Shown: positions 1 through 9,059 of the stretch, in pieces
Layout: each line of letters opens with the position of its first letter
Position numbering within the stretch: the stretch's first letter is position 1
Assembly: GCF_013033965.1 (NCBI RefSeq)
Contig: NZ_WQFE01000005.1
Span: forward strand, 1 to 64,000
DNA length: 64,000 nucleotides
From: Ruegeria atlantica
GTDB taxonomy: Bacteria > Pseudomonadota > Alphaproteobacteria > Rhodobacterales > Rhodobacteraceae
Reading direction: 5' to 3'
Notes under the pieces: generated by a model
Seen by the model: only the letters and a program-made list of their open reading frames with translations
What the model was told of the DNA's origin: nothing
Databases searched by the model: none
Program-made: the position numbers and the translations under genes

Positions 1-440
1 TGTCCAACCGTCTCTCCGGCCCGTCAGCACCGCCTCAGCAGCGCCGGTGAAGGGGGTTCTAAGGTCTACCAAACAAAGCCGCAAGCGGAAAATGACGTCT
101 TCGGTGATTTTTTTCATTTTCTCTATTTAGTTATTTTTTATCAACATGTTATCAGGCAGCGAACACTTCCTTGAATGATCGCGCTACAAGTTAGATTACT
201 TGTTATCGTTACACCTGCCCGCCTTAGTGAAAAGCGCACCCCTATATATAGTCAGGTCGCCCGATCAGACCACAAGACTCAAACGAGTCGGTTGCGATTC
301 AATGAATCGGAATTGGCAAAAAAATCGGGTTGGAACGAACATCAGCCCTAGAATCCTAGCGCCTCCACCCACGCCGGGCTTGCGCATTGCCGCGTGATAA
401 TGTGTGGTCGCCCCTAGAAGATGCCCGGGTTAGCCGCGAA
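1..440. other. 5' flank without a recognised gene
   Basis: No convincing coding region lies before the pxp operon. The first 70 bases are GC-rich and the stretch around 90-200 is distinctly AT-rich, as in a promoter region. A short open frame at 200-397 has no ribosome binding site and unlikely composition, so I do not call it. A 15-base palindrome near 295-309 is listed separately. Confidence 0.5.
295..309. promoter_or_regulatory. 15-base palindrome upstream of pxpB
   Basis: CGATTCA-A-TGAATCG is a perfect inverted repeat with one central base, about 130 bases before the probable pxpB start. It could be an operator for the 5-oxoprolinase operon. No regulator gene is adjacent, so the assignment is inference from position and symmetry only. 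Confidence 0.3.
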
Positions 441-1196
441 ATGACTGCCAATACTGCCGACACGTTCCCACGCATAAGCACTGTAGGCTATGACGGCCTT
501 CTTGTTTCCTTTGCCGATGCCATGGCAGAGCCCTCGAACCGGGCAGCGCTGGCCTTTAGGAACGCAGTGGACACGGCAGCATGGGACGGAGTTATCGAAA
601 CCTCCGCGTCACTTGCATCGGCCTATCTGAGGTTTGATCCCGACAAATTGCCCCGTGCTGAGATCCAAGACAAAGTACAGCACCTACTTGCGCAGCAGAA
701 TTGGCTGGAAGCACCGCTGCCCACCGGCCGCAGACTGTGGCGGGTTCCGACGGTTTATGGAGGCGAACTTGCGCCTCAACTGAACGAGGCGGCAGCGGCG
801 GCGGGCTTGGATCCCGTAGAAGCAATCAGGCGGCTGAGCGACACAAAGGTTCGCGTATTGACGATCGGCTTTGCACCCGGGCAGCCCTATCTCGGACCGC
901 TGGGGCCAGAGTTCAACATTCCACGCCTGAAGGAATTGACGCCGATGGTCCCAGAGGGGGCGTTAGTGTTGGCGATTTCCCAATTCGTTTTGTTCTCGGG
1001 CCCGACCCCGACCGGTTGGCGGCACGTAGGTCAAACAGCATTTCGCTGCTTCCGCCCCGACGGGCCGCAGAGCTTTGCGTTGAAGCCAGGGGATGAAATG
1101 CAGTTTTTGCCGATTTCGCGCGATGAACTGGAGGCCATCCGCGCCAACAATTCGGACGGCACGGGCGGGGCCACCTGCGAGGAGATCGCGGGATGA
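441..1196 (+). CDS. pxpB: 5-oxoprolinase subunit PxpB (KipI-like)
   Basis: This is the PxpB subunit of the ATP-dependent prokaryotic 5-oxoprolinase, which opens 5-oxoproline (pyroglutamate) to L-glutamate together with PxpA and PxpC. The 251-residue protein has the KipI/allophanate hydrolase subunit 1 fold, including the motif IGFAPGQPYLG near the middle and a C-terminal GDEMQFLPIS stretch. An upstream in-frame ATG at 387 would add 18 residues that do not look like the family, so I chose the start at 441. It overlaps pxpC by four bases (ATGA), showing translational coupling in a pxpB-pxpC-pxpA operon. Family assignment is firm; the start is less so. Confidence 0.9.
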   Translation: MTANTADTFPRISTVGYDGLLVSFADAMAEPSNRAALAFRNAVDTAAWDGVIETSASLASAYLRFDPDKLPRAEIQDKVQHLLAQQNWLEAPLPTGRRLWRVPTVYGGELAPQLNEAAAAAGLDPVEAIRRLSDTKVRVLTIGFAPGQPYLGPLGPEFNIPRLKELTPMVPEGALVLAISQFVLFSGPTPTGWRHVGQTAFRCFRPDGPQSFALKPGDEMQFLPISRDELEAIRANNSDGTGGATCEEIAG

Positions 1197-2191
1197 GCTT
1201 GATTGTGCACCGCATTGGTCCTGCCTGCACCATTCAAGACCAGGGACGCGTCGGGTACTTGGATCAGGGACTATCCCGATCTGGCGCAGCAGATCTGCAG
1301 GCGTTGCACGAAGGCGCGGTGTTGCTTGGCCAAAGCCCTCAGCTTGCAGCTTTGGAAATGGCTGGAATGGGTGGAGAGTTCGAAGCGACGCAACCTCTTG
1401 GCATCGCACTAACCGGCGCACCGATGCAGGCCAGTATTGACGGCGCACCGGTGGTCTGGAATGCGTCGCACCAGATGGAAGCCGGGCAGCGGCTGGTGAT
1501 TGGTGCGGTGACGCGCGGGACTTATGGTTACCTGCATGTCAGCGGAGGGGTCGCATCCAAGTCCTTTCTTGGATCACGCTCGGCGCACCTGACGGCCAAG
1601 ATTGGGAAAACCGTCCAAGCCGGAGATACTCTGCCTGCAAACAGCGGGCCGCCCGTTAGGGGCATGAGGCTTACCCTGGGTAATCGCTTCTCGGGTGGCG
1701 TTCTGCGGGTGATCGCCAGCTTTCAGACACCCCTGTTCGATCAAGAAACGCTGGACCGGTTTGCCCAGACTGAATTTCGGCGCGGTAGCCGGGCCAACCG
1801 TATGGGGATGCAATTGGATAGCGAGGGTGAGGGTTTCGCGGCCCAAGGTCAGCTCAATATCCTGTCCGAGGTAATAACCCCCGGCGACATACAAATGACC
1901 GGAACCGGAAACCCGTTTATTCTGCTACCAGAGTGTCAAACAACGGGCGGATATCCCCGGATAGCCACTGTCCTGCCCTGTGATCTGCCACGCGCGGCGC
2001 AAACACCGGCGGGCGGGAAGATCAGGTTCGAATTTGTTTCATTGGACGAGGCCACGACCCTGCAAACGGCCTATTCTGCCGAACTTGCCCGCCTGCCTGG
2101 TCGGGTCGAGCCCCTTGTCCGTGATCCGCATGACATCCCGGACCTCTTGTCCTACCAATTGATCGGCGGGATGATCTCTGCCACCGACTAG
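1193..2191 (+). CDS. pxpC: 5-oxoprolinase subunit PxpC (KipA-like)
   Basis: PxpC is the KipA/allophanate hydrolase subunit 2-like partner of PxpB. Together they form the ATP-using part of 5-oxoprolinase in the cytoplasm. The 332-residue length is typical. It begins with the family-like segment GPACTIQDQGRVGYLDQG, and around residues 195-250 it carries the conserved region with SNRMG-like (RANRMGMQL) and SEVITPGDIQ motifs. It overlaps the end of pxpB by four bases and is followed twelve bases later by pxpA with a GGAG-like ribosome binding site, so the three genes are almost certainly cotranscribed. Confidence 0.92.
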   Translation: MSLIVHRIGPACTIQDQGRVGYLDQGLSRSGAADLQALHEGAVLLGQSPQLAALEMAGMGGEFEATQPLGIALTGAPMQASIDGAPVVWNASHQMEAGQRLVIGAVTRGTYGYLHVSGGVASKSFLGSRSAHLTAKIGKTVQAGDTLPANSGPPVRGMRLTLGNRFSGGVLRVIASFQTPLFDQETLDRFAQTEFRRGSRANRMGMQLDSEGEGFAAQGQLNILSEVITPGDIQMTGTGNPFILLPECQTTGGYPRIATVLPCDLPRAAQTPAGGKIRFEFVSLDEATTLQTAYSAELARLPGRVEPLVRDPHDIPDLLSYQLIGGMISATD

Positions 2192-2203
2192 GGAGTACCA
2201 CTA

Positions 2204-2965
2204 ATGCCAAGCGTCGATCTGAATGCCGATATGGGTGAAAGCTTTGGTCCCTGGAAGATGGGTGATGACGAAAGTCTGCTGAAAATCATCACATCCGCCA
2301 ATATCGCTTGCGGCTTTCACGCCGGTGACCCGGATGTGATGGCCAAAACGATGACATTGGCGGCTGAGAATGGTGTCGGAATCGGCGCGCATCCCGGCTT
2401 TCCGGATTTGCAGGGCTTTGGCCGCCGCAACATGAAAGTGCCCCATGATTCTTTACGCAATCTGGTGCGGTTTCAGTTGAGCTCAGCGATCGGGATGGCC
2501 AAAGCCGTTGGCACCGAAGTGCGGCACCTGAAACTGCACGGGGCGCTGGCAAACATGTGTTCGGTCGATATCGACATGGCGCGGGCCTGTTATCAGGGCG
2601 CATTGGATGTCGATCCCGACATCATCATCATGGTACTGGCCGTCACCAAACAAGAAGAGGCCGTGCGCGAGCTGGGTTGCAAATGGGTCGGCGAGATCTT
2701 TGCGGACAGGGCTTATAACGACGATGGAACCCTCGTGGACCGCAGTCTGCCCGGCGCGGTTATTCACGATCCCGAAATTGCCGGGCCGCGCATCCTGAAT
2801 ATGGTGCGCGAAGGTGCCATCATCACCGAAAGCGGATCGCGACTGGAAACGTCGATCGACACGATATGCCTACATGGTGATGGCCCCACTGCTGTCCAGA
2901 TTGCCCGTTCGGTTCGGGAATGCCTGATCGACGGCGGGATCGAGGTAACAAAATTCATGCGGTAG
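2204..2965 (+). CDS. pxpA: 5-oxoprolinase subunit PxpA (LamB/YcsF family)
   Basis: PxpA is the LamB/YcsF-family subunit that completes the 5-oxoprolinase complex. The 253 residues open with DLNADMGESFG, the hallmark of the family. ANIACGFHAGDP and IGAHPGFPDLQGFGRR follow, containing the conserved Asp/His residues of the active-site region. The C-terminal ICLHGD motif is also family-typical. The gene is last in the pxpBCA operon. No clear terminator follows; the next gene starts about 145 bases later with its own strong ribosome binding site. Confidence 0.95.
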   Translation: MPSVDLNADMGESFGPWKMGDDESLLKIITSANIACGFHAGDPDVMAKTMTLAAENGVGIGAHPGFPDLQGFGRRNMKVPHDSLRNLVRFQLSSAIGMAKAVGTEVRHLKLHGALANMCSVDIDMARACYQGALDVDPDIIIMVLAVTKQEEAVRELGCKWVGEIFADRAYNDDGTLVDRSLPGAVIHDPEIAGPRILNMVREGAIITESGSRLETSIDTICLHGDGPTAVQIARSVRECLIDGGIEVTKFMR

Positions 2966-3110
2966 AAAGAAGGCCTTAAACTTGGCGATCTATCCTCTGA
3001 CTGTTGCCTGCACGGAATTCAGACCCTAGCATGACCAGCAAGTGCATGTTCTGAATACCACAATTCCAAGCAACGCCATGCCGAAACGGCAAGGGCAAGG
3101 AGGTTGGCCA

Positions 3111-4358
3111 ATGTCTTTCGATCTGATGAATTACGAACCGCGCGGCGACAAAAAGAACTCAGAGTTCTTTCACCAATATCTGCCGATGATCTACGAACGC
3201 CGTCAAAGCTCGGGCGTGGCCGACCAAGTTGGGGCGATGCGCGCGATCGTCATTCAGGTTGAACCGGACGCTGTGTTCGACACGCTGATCGAACTCTATG
3301 TCATGACACCTTACCGGCATACGGCCAGCTACCTGGGCCAGACGCACAAGTTTGCGGTGCTTCATTCGCACTCCGACTATCCCGCGATGATCGTCATGGC
3401 TCCGCTGAGCCCAACCTTTGAAGACTTTATCCCACGCATCAACCGGATGTACCCGCTGGCCCGCAATACCCCTCAGACCCGTTATGTCGGAGAAGTGTTT
3501 GGTGCCACGGACCTCAACACCCTGACCAAAACACTTGAAGATCAGAACATCAGGTTTGAGTACAAGGGAGACACAGAAAACCCATTCTACACTCTGGACG
3601 GGTTCCGATTTACGTCCCCTTCTGATTTCACATGTAACAGGGTTGGCTATTCATCCCTAGATTTCAACGACACCGACAGCCTTGGCTTAGGTGACCGCGT
3701 TTTGCTGAGCAATGACGAACAGGCTCGTCTGGATCAGGCAGCCGCATTCGGGGCTGACAGCAAGATCGCGCCGTTGATGCTAGGGATAGATCACCTTGCA
3801 ACACGCATTCTGGCTGGTGAGCGCGAGGACGCGATCCTCGAATTTTTGACCATGGTGCCTTATTACTTTTGGGGCGCGTACAACATCTTCGACATGAATT
3901 CGTCGACCAACGTGAACCGGAACGCGAATGTCGACGATGACAAGAAGTCCCCAGCCAAGGTCTTCACCGCCAACAACACGCCGTCTTTCGTTAACTCCTT
4001 TGAACAACTGCCGATGCCGACCGAGGATTTCGTGCGAAACTTTGGCCGCCGTTTGCACCACATGGCGGTCGAGATTCAGGATGGTGACCACGGCGCGGGT
4101 GAAAAGAATGTCGACTTCGTGGTCAACACGCTAAAAGACAAGGGCGTGCCGTTCCTCGCCCATGTGGTGGGTGAGTGTAAAGATGACCCAAACCTAAAGC
4201 AGATCTTCTCAAAGCACTCGAAATACACGCTGCTGATCACCGAATATATCGAACGCTGTCACCACTACGACGGGTTCTTTACCAAAGATAACGTGGCAGC
4301 CCTGACCGCAGCGGCAGGTCAGGACGAACAATACGAACACGGGCATGTCTTTGACTGA
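3111..4358 (+). CDS. VOC-superfamily protein resembling 4-hydroxyphenylpyruvate dioxygenase
   Basis: The 415-residue protein has a C-terminal half organised like the catalytic domain of HPPD. GIDHLA supplies His228, RLHHMAVEI supplies His316/317, and LKQIFSKHSK is followed by ITEYIER with Glu378. This is the order and spacing expected of a two-His-one-carboxylate Fe(II) site on a VOC fold. The last part (YDGFFTKDNVAALTAA) mirrors the GFGxGNF segment of HPPD. The N-terminal half (T-P-Y-R-H-T and repeated His) is not an obvious HPPD N-domain. The start at 3111 is preceded by a perfect AAGGAGG. The substrate is unknown; homogentisate production is not implied, because the rest of the protein diverges strongly. 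It may be co-regulated with pxpBCA but is separated by about 145 bases. Confidence 0.6.
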   Translation: MSFDLMNYEPRGDKKNSEFFHQYLPMIYERRQSSGVADQVGAMRAIVIQVEPDAVFDTLIELYVMTPYRHTASYLGQTHKFAVLHSHSDYPAMIVMAPLSPTFEDFIPRINRMYPLARNTPQTRYVGEVFGATDLNTLTKTLEDQNIRFEYKGDTENPFYTLDGFRFTSPSDFTCNRVGYSSLDFNDTDSLGLGDRVLLSNDEQARLDQAAAFGADSKIAPLMLGIDHLATRILAGEREDAILEFLTMVPYYFWGAYNIFDMNSSTNVNRNANVDDDKKSPAKVFTANNTPSFVNSFEQLPMPTEDFVRNFGRRLHHMAVEIQDGDHGAGEKNVDFVVNTLKDKGVPFLAHVVGECKDDPNLKQIFSKHSKYTLLITEYIERCHHYDGFFTKDNVAALTAAAGQDEQYEHGHVFD

Positions 4359-4385
4359 AAAAAGGCTGCGAGTTTCCTCGCAGCC
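4358..4385 (-). terminator. Rho-independent terminator for dacA
   Basis: A perfect nine-base stem (4364-4372 with 4377-4385, loop TTTC) is followed on the minus strand by six Us (4363-4358). It lies just beyond the end of the D,D-carboxypeptidase gene and overlaps the stop codon of the convergent HPPD-like gene. Confidence 0.85.
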
Positions 4386-4416
4386 AATATCCGTTCAGGA
4401 GAGAGTATGTCGGGTC

Positions 4417-5832
4417 TTATGACGGCCCGATCATGAAACAAGTGACATTCCGGGCCTGTAATCTGCGGCAGGCCAGATCGGCCTGTTCGCGGGTCATGCC
4501 CTGGAATGTAGCGTCAAAGCCGCGCGCGCTTTGGTTTACCTTTCGCAGCGTGCCTTCCAGAGTGGTCATTTCCGACAGGGCGGTTTTCAGAAGTATCTTT
4601 TCCGCCTCATATCGGGTGGTATAGCGGCCTACGTTTACCCCCCAGAGCCGTCCGCCGGATGTGGACAGGCGGGTCACGATCTCTTGCTCAGGTTCGGGCT
4701 GCACCGCCGGATCGGTCGAGGCCAGAACCAGATCAGCCGGCCGTGCCGCGGGACGAGTAGTGTCGCCGTCACCAGACGGTTGAATGTCGGCAGCCGCAAT
4801 CGCCGCAGCGATCCCATCCTTGATGCGTGCACCATTCTTGGCGGCCGTTTCTACCACAGTGCCAGCAACCTGAACTGCTGCCCCTGGTCCGGGGCGCAGA
4901 ACCGGACGCAGACTGGATTTTGGCGCAATGGTCAAGGCGGCAACAGTTGCCCCCAATCCTGCGTTACCAGCATATGTCGGGCGGGCCGGCTTGCGGATCG
5001 GCGCTCGCGACGGGGCGCGGCGGAAGCCCATGTCCAGCAACTCGGCCACTTTTGCGTTCCGCGATGCACCGGATTTGCCACCGAAGACAGTTGCGATGAT
5101 GCGTTCGTCCTTGCGTTTCGCCGACGCAACAAGGTTAAAGCCTGCAGCACGTGTATACCCGGTCTTGATCCCATCCGCGCCCTTATAGGCAGCCAGCAGG
5201 CGACGGTTGGTGTTTGGAACGGTTTTGATCCCTGCATGCGTCGATTGGCGCGAGAACAGATTATAATACTGAGGATAATCGTAAAGCAGATGGCGGCCCA
5301 ATGTGGTCATATCCCGCGCGGTCGACAAATGCCCCGACTCGGTCAAGCCATGGGCGTTCTTGAACGTCGTCCTACTCATCCCCATGGCCTTGGCCGTGCG
5401 CGTCATACGACGGGCGAACGCAGCCTCGGACCCGCTAATCGCGATTCCAATGGCCGTTGCCGCATCGTTGGCGGACTTCACCGCAGCCGCCCGGATCAAA
5501 TACCGGAACGCAATCGTTTGCCCGGTGCGAAGGCCCAGCTTCGAGGGGGGTTCAGAAGAGGCTTTTTTTGTAATCCGAACCGGCGTATCCAAGGTGATCT
5601 CACCATTCCGCACCGCCTCGAAAGCAATGTAGAGGGTCATCATCTTAGTCAGAGAAGCCGGATGCAGCCGGGTGTCAGCATTGCGCGAATGCAAAACCTC
5701 TCCGGTTCGCGCGTCGATGACCATCGCCGCATATGGTGCTGCAAATCCCTGCAACGGCGCGAAGGAGAGCAGCCACAAGAATGCTATGAGAAATAAGCCC
5801 ATCCGGGCCGGAACTGTCCGCCGAACCTGCAC
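4417..5832 (-). CDS. dacA: D-alanyl-D-alanine carboxypeptidase with SPOR domain
   Basis: This low-molecular-weight penicillin-binding protein (peptidase S11, PBP5/6 type) trims the terminal D-Ala of peptidoglycan stem peptides in the periplasm. The 471 residues show a signal peptide (hydrophobic stretch about 12-31). The catalytic triad motifs are Ser60-LTK63, Ser120-A-Asn122 and Lys222-T-Gly224. An Ala/Pro-rich linker follows, then a C-terminal SPOR-like domain (about 395-468) that binds denuded septal glycan. A GTG start preceded by AGAGG is used; an ATG ten codons in is an alternative. A strong terminator follows. The SPOR tail suggests septal targeting, a domain combination common in Rhodobacteraceae. 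Confidence 0.92.
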   Translation of the reverse strand: MQVRRTVPARMGLFLIAFLWLLSFAPLQGFAAPYAAMVIDARTGEVLHSRNADTRLHPASLTKMMTLYIAFEAVRNGEITLDTPVRITKKASSEPPSKLGLRTGQTIAFRYLIRAAAVKSANDAATAIGIAISGSEAAFARRMTRTAKAMGMSRTTFKNAHGLTESGHLSTARDMTTLGRHLLYDYPQYYNLFSRQSTHAGIKTVPNTNRRLLAAYKGADGIKTGYTRAAGFNLVASAKRKDERIIATVFGGKSGASRNAKVAELLDMGFRRAPSRAPIRKPARPTYAGNAGLGATVAALTIAPKSSLRPVLRPGPGAAVQVAGTVVETAAKNGARIKDGIAAAIAAADIQPSGDGDTTRPAARPADLVLASTDPAVQPEPEQEIVTRLSTSGGRLWGVNVGRYTTRYEAEKILLKTALSEMTTLEGTLRKVNQSARGFDATFQGMTREQADLACRRLQARNVTCFMIGPS

Positions 5833-6084
5833 GATCTTTGCCTCTGTCTACCTCAGGCCGCCGGGTTTTCCCGGTCAGCACCAATTATTATTTTATTGTC
5901 CACAAGGCTAACACAGAGACCCAATGAAATAAACCGAAAGCGTGCAAATTCGCTGTTTTGTTAACCGTCAAAATCGGCACTACATGTAGACGTTTTCGGC
6001 TTGTGACCCACCACATGCGCGCGAGCTGAACCCCTGAACGCAATTCTCACCCCGTTTTTTGAAAACTGAGGCCAATTGGCAACA
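5833..6084. other. Intergenic region upstream of dacA
   Basis: About 250 bases lie between the start of dacA and the end of the HAD hydrolase gene. The part nearest dacA (5880-5960) is AT-rich and probably holds its promoter. I see no hairpin, operator or small gene in it. Confidence 0.4.
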
Positions 6085-6786
6085 TCAACTCAGGTGCTGG
6101 ACCAGATCAGCGAGCTCACCCAAATCCCGCAACTCGCTGTAGCGGGGATTGTCCGTCGGAGTTTCGGCCTTTTCAACTTCCCACACCAACCCATGAGGCA
6201 CATAGACACCCCAACACCCGGCCTGGATTGGGGCGACGACATCGGATCGCATCGAATTGCCCACCATCATTGCAGAATCCGGTCCCTCACCATGCCGCGA
6301 AAAGATATTGCGGTAGGTCTGCGCCGATTTCTCGGACACGATCTCGACCTCGTCGAACAGCTCTCCCAACCCCGATTGCGCCAGCTTCCTTTCCTGATCG
6401 ATTAGATCGCCTTTGGTGATTAGAATCACCCGATGTGTTTCGGCCACCGCTTCGATGGCTTCGCGCGCGTGGGGCAATAGCTCGATCGGATGGGTCAGCA
6501 TTTCCTGCCCAGCCTCAACCAACTGGCGGATAACCGAGGCCGGAACGCGGTCTTCGGTCACTTCAATTGCAGTTTCGATCATCGACAGGGTGAAGCCCTT
6601 GATTCCGTATCCATACTGCCGGATATTGCGTTTTTCCGCAGCAAGAAGCCGGTCCATCAGGTGATCGCGTTCGGCGTGGTCAGACAGCAATTCAGCGAAA
6701 TGCGCCTGTGTCAGCTGAAAAAAACGTTCGTTGTGCCACAGTGTGTCGTCTGCATCGAACCCAACTGTCGTGAGCGTTTTTTCCAT
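6085..6786 (-). CDS. HAD-family hydrolase
   Basis: This is a haloacid dehalogenase-superfamily phosphatase of 233 residues. Motif I is FDADDTLW (nucleophile Asp and general acid two residues later), motif II is the ILITKGD segment, and motif IV is the MVGNSMRSDV stretch. A helical cap domain lies between motifs I and II. The W-H-N that follows the DxDxT motif is shared by a YjjG-like/phosphoglycolate phosphatase-related subgroup. Substrate cannot be deduced. It is transcribed away from the divergent clpS gene, with 92 bases between start codons. Confidence 0.8.
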   Translation of the reverse strand: MEKTLTTVGFDADDTLWHNERFFQLTQAHFAELLSDHAERDHLMDRLLAAEKRNIRQYGYGIKGFTLSMIETAIEVTEDRVPASVIRQLVEAGQEMLTHPIELLPHAREAIEAVAETHRVILITKGDLIDQERKLAQSGLGELFDEVEIVSEKSAQTYRNIFSRHGEGPDSAMMVGNSMRSDVVAPIQAGCWGVYVPHGLVWEVEKAETPTDNPRYSELRDLGELADLVQHLS

Positions 6787-6878
6787 TTCGATACGTCTCG
6801 CAGGCTCTTTTCTCTGGCCCCCTGCACGTTATATAACCCTGCAGATAAACCGAAGCCTGAATCGGACAAAGGCGCGCA

Positions 6879-7220
6879 ATGATTGAACACAAATGGATGA
6901 TGTCTGAAAAACCGGACGACGACGGCGATCCGTCGCTGTTGGTGCAGACGCGCCCAAAGACCAAGCGCCCGCCATTGTATAAAGTGCTGCTGTTGAACGA
7001 CGACTACACCCCGATGGAGTTTGTTGTGCACGTGCTTGAGCGGTTCTTTGGCATGACCCATGCCGAAGCGTTCGAGATCATGCTGACTGTCCATAAAAAG
7101 GGCGTGGCCGTTGTTGGTGTCTTCAGCCATGAGATCGCCGAAACCAAAGTGGGCCAGGTCATGGATTTTGCCCGCAGGCACCAGCACCCCCTGCAATGCA
7201 CTATGGAACGTGAAGAGTAA
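6879..7220 (+). CDS. clpS: ATP-dependent Clp protease adaptor ClpS
   Basis: ClpS delivers N-degron substrates to the ClpA/ClpP protease. The 113-residue protein has a flexible, acidic N-terminal tail followed by the core fold. The core shows the substrate-pocket motif [13 protein letters not shown], the helix segment [16 protein letters not shown], and [11 protein letters not shown] chose the ATG at 6879, which has AAAGG six bases upstream; in-frame ATGs at 6897 and 6900 are possible. ClpA is not in the window. Confidence 0.95.
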   Translation: MIEHKWMMSEKPDDDGDPSLLVQTRPKTKRPPLYKVLLLNDDYTPMEFVVHVLERFFGMTHAEAFEIMLTVHKKGVAVVGVFSHEIAETKVGQVMDFARRHQHPLQCTMEREE

Positions 7221-7250
7221 GGTCGACTGACCACTCTTCCGGAATTGCCG

Positions 7251-8216
7251 ATGTCCCCTCGCCTTGATCTTGCCCTGCATAGCGGCCTTGAGTTGTCGCA
7301 ACCGTTGACAGTGCTCGGGCCAAATTTGGCCAGCGATCTGTCGACACTGCCACGCGAAACGCAAGTGGTACAGCCGTTCAAACCATTTCATGACCACTTT
7401 GCCGGGCAAGGCTTTGCGGCAGTGCCCGAAGCTAATGATCCTTGTCAGGATGCGATTGTGATCCTGCCCCGCGCCAAGGCATTGGCACGCAGCATGGTGC
7501 ATCAGGCCTGTCAGCGGGCCAGCGGGCTGATTGTCATCGACGGCGCCAAAACCGACGGTGTGGACAGCCTCCTGAAAGACATCCGCAAACGTGTCGATGT
7601 CGAAGGCCCTATTGCAAAGGCGCATGGCAAGATCTTCTGGTTTCGCTCAACGCCCGAAGCCTTTGCCGACTGGGCTGCTCCGGACTACCAAACGGTCGAT
7701 GGCTTCCGCACCGCGCCTGGCGTGTTTTCAGCCGACGGGATTGATCCGGCCTCGGCCATGCTTTTGCGCGCGCTGCCCAAAAAGCTCGGGCCTCGGGTCG
7801 CCGACCTGGGTGCAGGGTGGGGCTACCTGTCTGCAGAGCTCATACGGGTGTCCAATCCGCGCAGCTTGCATCTGGTCGAAGCCGATCACATAGCCCTGAC
7901 CTGCGCGCGCGCCAATCTGGCCGAGACAGGCGCGCAGTTCCACTGGGCCGATGCCGTCACATGGAACGCACCGGAACCATTGGACACGGTAATCATGAAC
8001 CCTCCGTTCCACACCTCACGCGCAGCCGACCCGGAACTGGGACAGGGATTTATCAAATCCGCCGCCCGCAACCTGAACCGCAATGGCAACCTGTGGATGG
8101 TGGCCAACCGGCACCTGCCCTATGAGGTCACATTGGCCGACACTTTCGTACAAGTTCACGAGGTGTCTGGTGACAATCGGTTCAAGGTGTTTCACGCCTC
8201 TCGCCCTAAGCCATAA
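7251..8216 (+). CDS. Class I SAM methyltransferase, RsmC-like
   Basis: The 321-residue protein resembles RsmC/RlmG-type rRNA N2-guanine methyltransferases. It has a degenerate N-terminal methyltransferase-like half, then a catalytic half with the SAM-binding motif Asp185-LGAGWG and the catalytic motif Asn250-PPF that contacts the target exocyclic amine. RsmC methylates G1207 of 16S rRNA; whether this protein shares that target is inference. An in-frame TTG two codons upstream is a less likely start. It follows clpS after about 30 bases and may be cotranscribed. Confidence 0.8.
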   Translation: MSPRLDLALHSGLELSQPLTVLGPNLASDLSTLPRETQVVQPFKPFHDHFAGQGFAAVPEANDPCQDAIVILPRAKALARSMVHQACQRASGLIVIDGAKTDGVDSLLKDIRKRVDVEGPIAKAHGKIFWFRSTPEAFADWAAPDYQTVDGFRTAPGVFSADGIDPASAMLLRALPKKLGPRVADLGAGWGYLSAELIRVSNPRSLHLVEADHIALTCARANLAETGAQFHWADAVTWNAPEPLDTVIMNPPFHTSRAADPELGQGFIKSAARNLNRNGNLWMVANRHLPYEVTLADTFVQVHEVSGDNRFKVFHASRPKP

Positions 8217-8253
8217 TCCCGGCTAACCTGCGCCGCACATCAGGAGACAACGC

Positions 8254-9054
8254 ATGTCCTTTTCCATAGCCGGCAAGACAGCCATCGTCACGGGCAGCGC
8301 CAACGGCGTCGGGTTGGCCATCGGGCGCCACTTTGCGGATGCCGGAGCCAATGTCATGTTCGCGGACATCGACGAAAAGCGACTGGCCGATGAGCTTGGC
8401 GAACAGGCCGATGACAGCAACATCAAGTTTTTCGCTGGCGATCTGCGGGAAAAGCTGACCATTGCAAACCTTCTGTCTGCCACGCTGGATGCCTTTGATC
8501 AGGTGGACATCCTGATTAATGGCGCACGGCAGGTGATCCCATCCGACCCGCTCGATTCAGAAGACGATTCCGTGCGCACGCTTCTGAATCAGAACCTGAT
8601 GCCCGCGCTGCGGCTGAGCCAGGCGGTCGCGAAGCGCATGATCAAGCAAGCAGGCGACGATGATGAAGGCCCCGCCGGATCGATCATCAACTTGTCCTCA
8701 ATCGCCGCGCGGCGCACCCACCCCGATCTGATGGCCTATTCCGTATCCACCGCCGCGCTGGATCAGATGACCCGCTCGTTGGCCGTGGCCCTGGCCCCCA
8801 ACCGGATCCGCGTCAATTCCATCGCGTTGGGATCGGTCATGAGCGCCTCCTTGCAGTCCACGCTCAAGGAAAACCGAGACTTTCGCGATGATATCGAGAA
8901 ACATACACCTCTGGCCCGGATTGCAGCCCCGAACGAACTGACGGAGACGGCACAGTTCCTGGCTTCGGACGCGGCCGGGTTCATAACCGGACAAATTCTG
9001 ACAATTGACGGAGGCCGCACCCTGCTGGACCCCGTCGCAGCCCCAGCCCATTAA
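8254..9054 (+). CDS. Short-chain dehydrogenase/reductase
   Basis: This is a classical SDR of 266 residues. It has the N-terminal TGSANGVGLAIG dinucleotide-binding loop, a cofactor-selecting FADID segment consistent with NAD, INGAR in place of the usual NNAG, catalytic Ser in INLSSIA, and a Tyr in the MAYSVSTAAL segment. Notably, the usual catalytic YxxxK becomes YSVST, so the Lys appears replaced by Thr; this may impair or alter catalysis. The C-terminal FITGQILTIDGG is typical. It starts after AGGAGA and is followed six bases later by hemF. Substrate unknown. Confidence 0.8.
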   Translation: MSFSIAGKTAIVTGSANGVGLAIGRHFADAGANVMFADIDEKRLADELGEQADDSNIKFFAGDLREKLTIANLLSATLDAFDQVDILINGARQVIPSDPLDSEDDSVRTLLNQNLMPALRLSQAVAKRMIKQAGDDDEGPAGSIINLSSIAARRTHPDLMAYSVSTAALDQMTRSLAVALAPNRIRVNSIALGSVMSASLQSTLKENRDFRDDIEKHTPLARIAAPNELTETAQFLASDAAGFITGQILTIDGGRTLLDPVAAPAH

Positions 9055-9059
9055 TCCCG

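Noticed and set aside
200..397. A 65-residue open frame at the window start
   Set aside because: No ribosome binding site, no recognisable domain, and unlike coding composition.
4531..5796. A 421-residue plus-strand open frame across the dacA gene
   Set aside because: Antisense shadow of a gene with clear SxxK, SxN and KTG motifs; its own translation lacks domain features.
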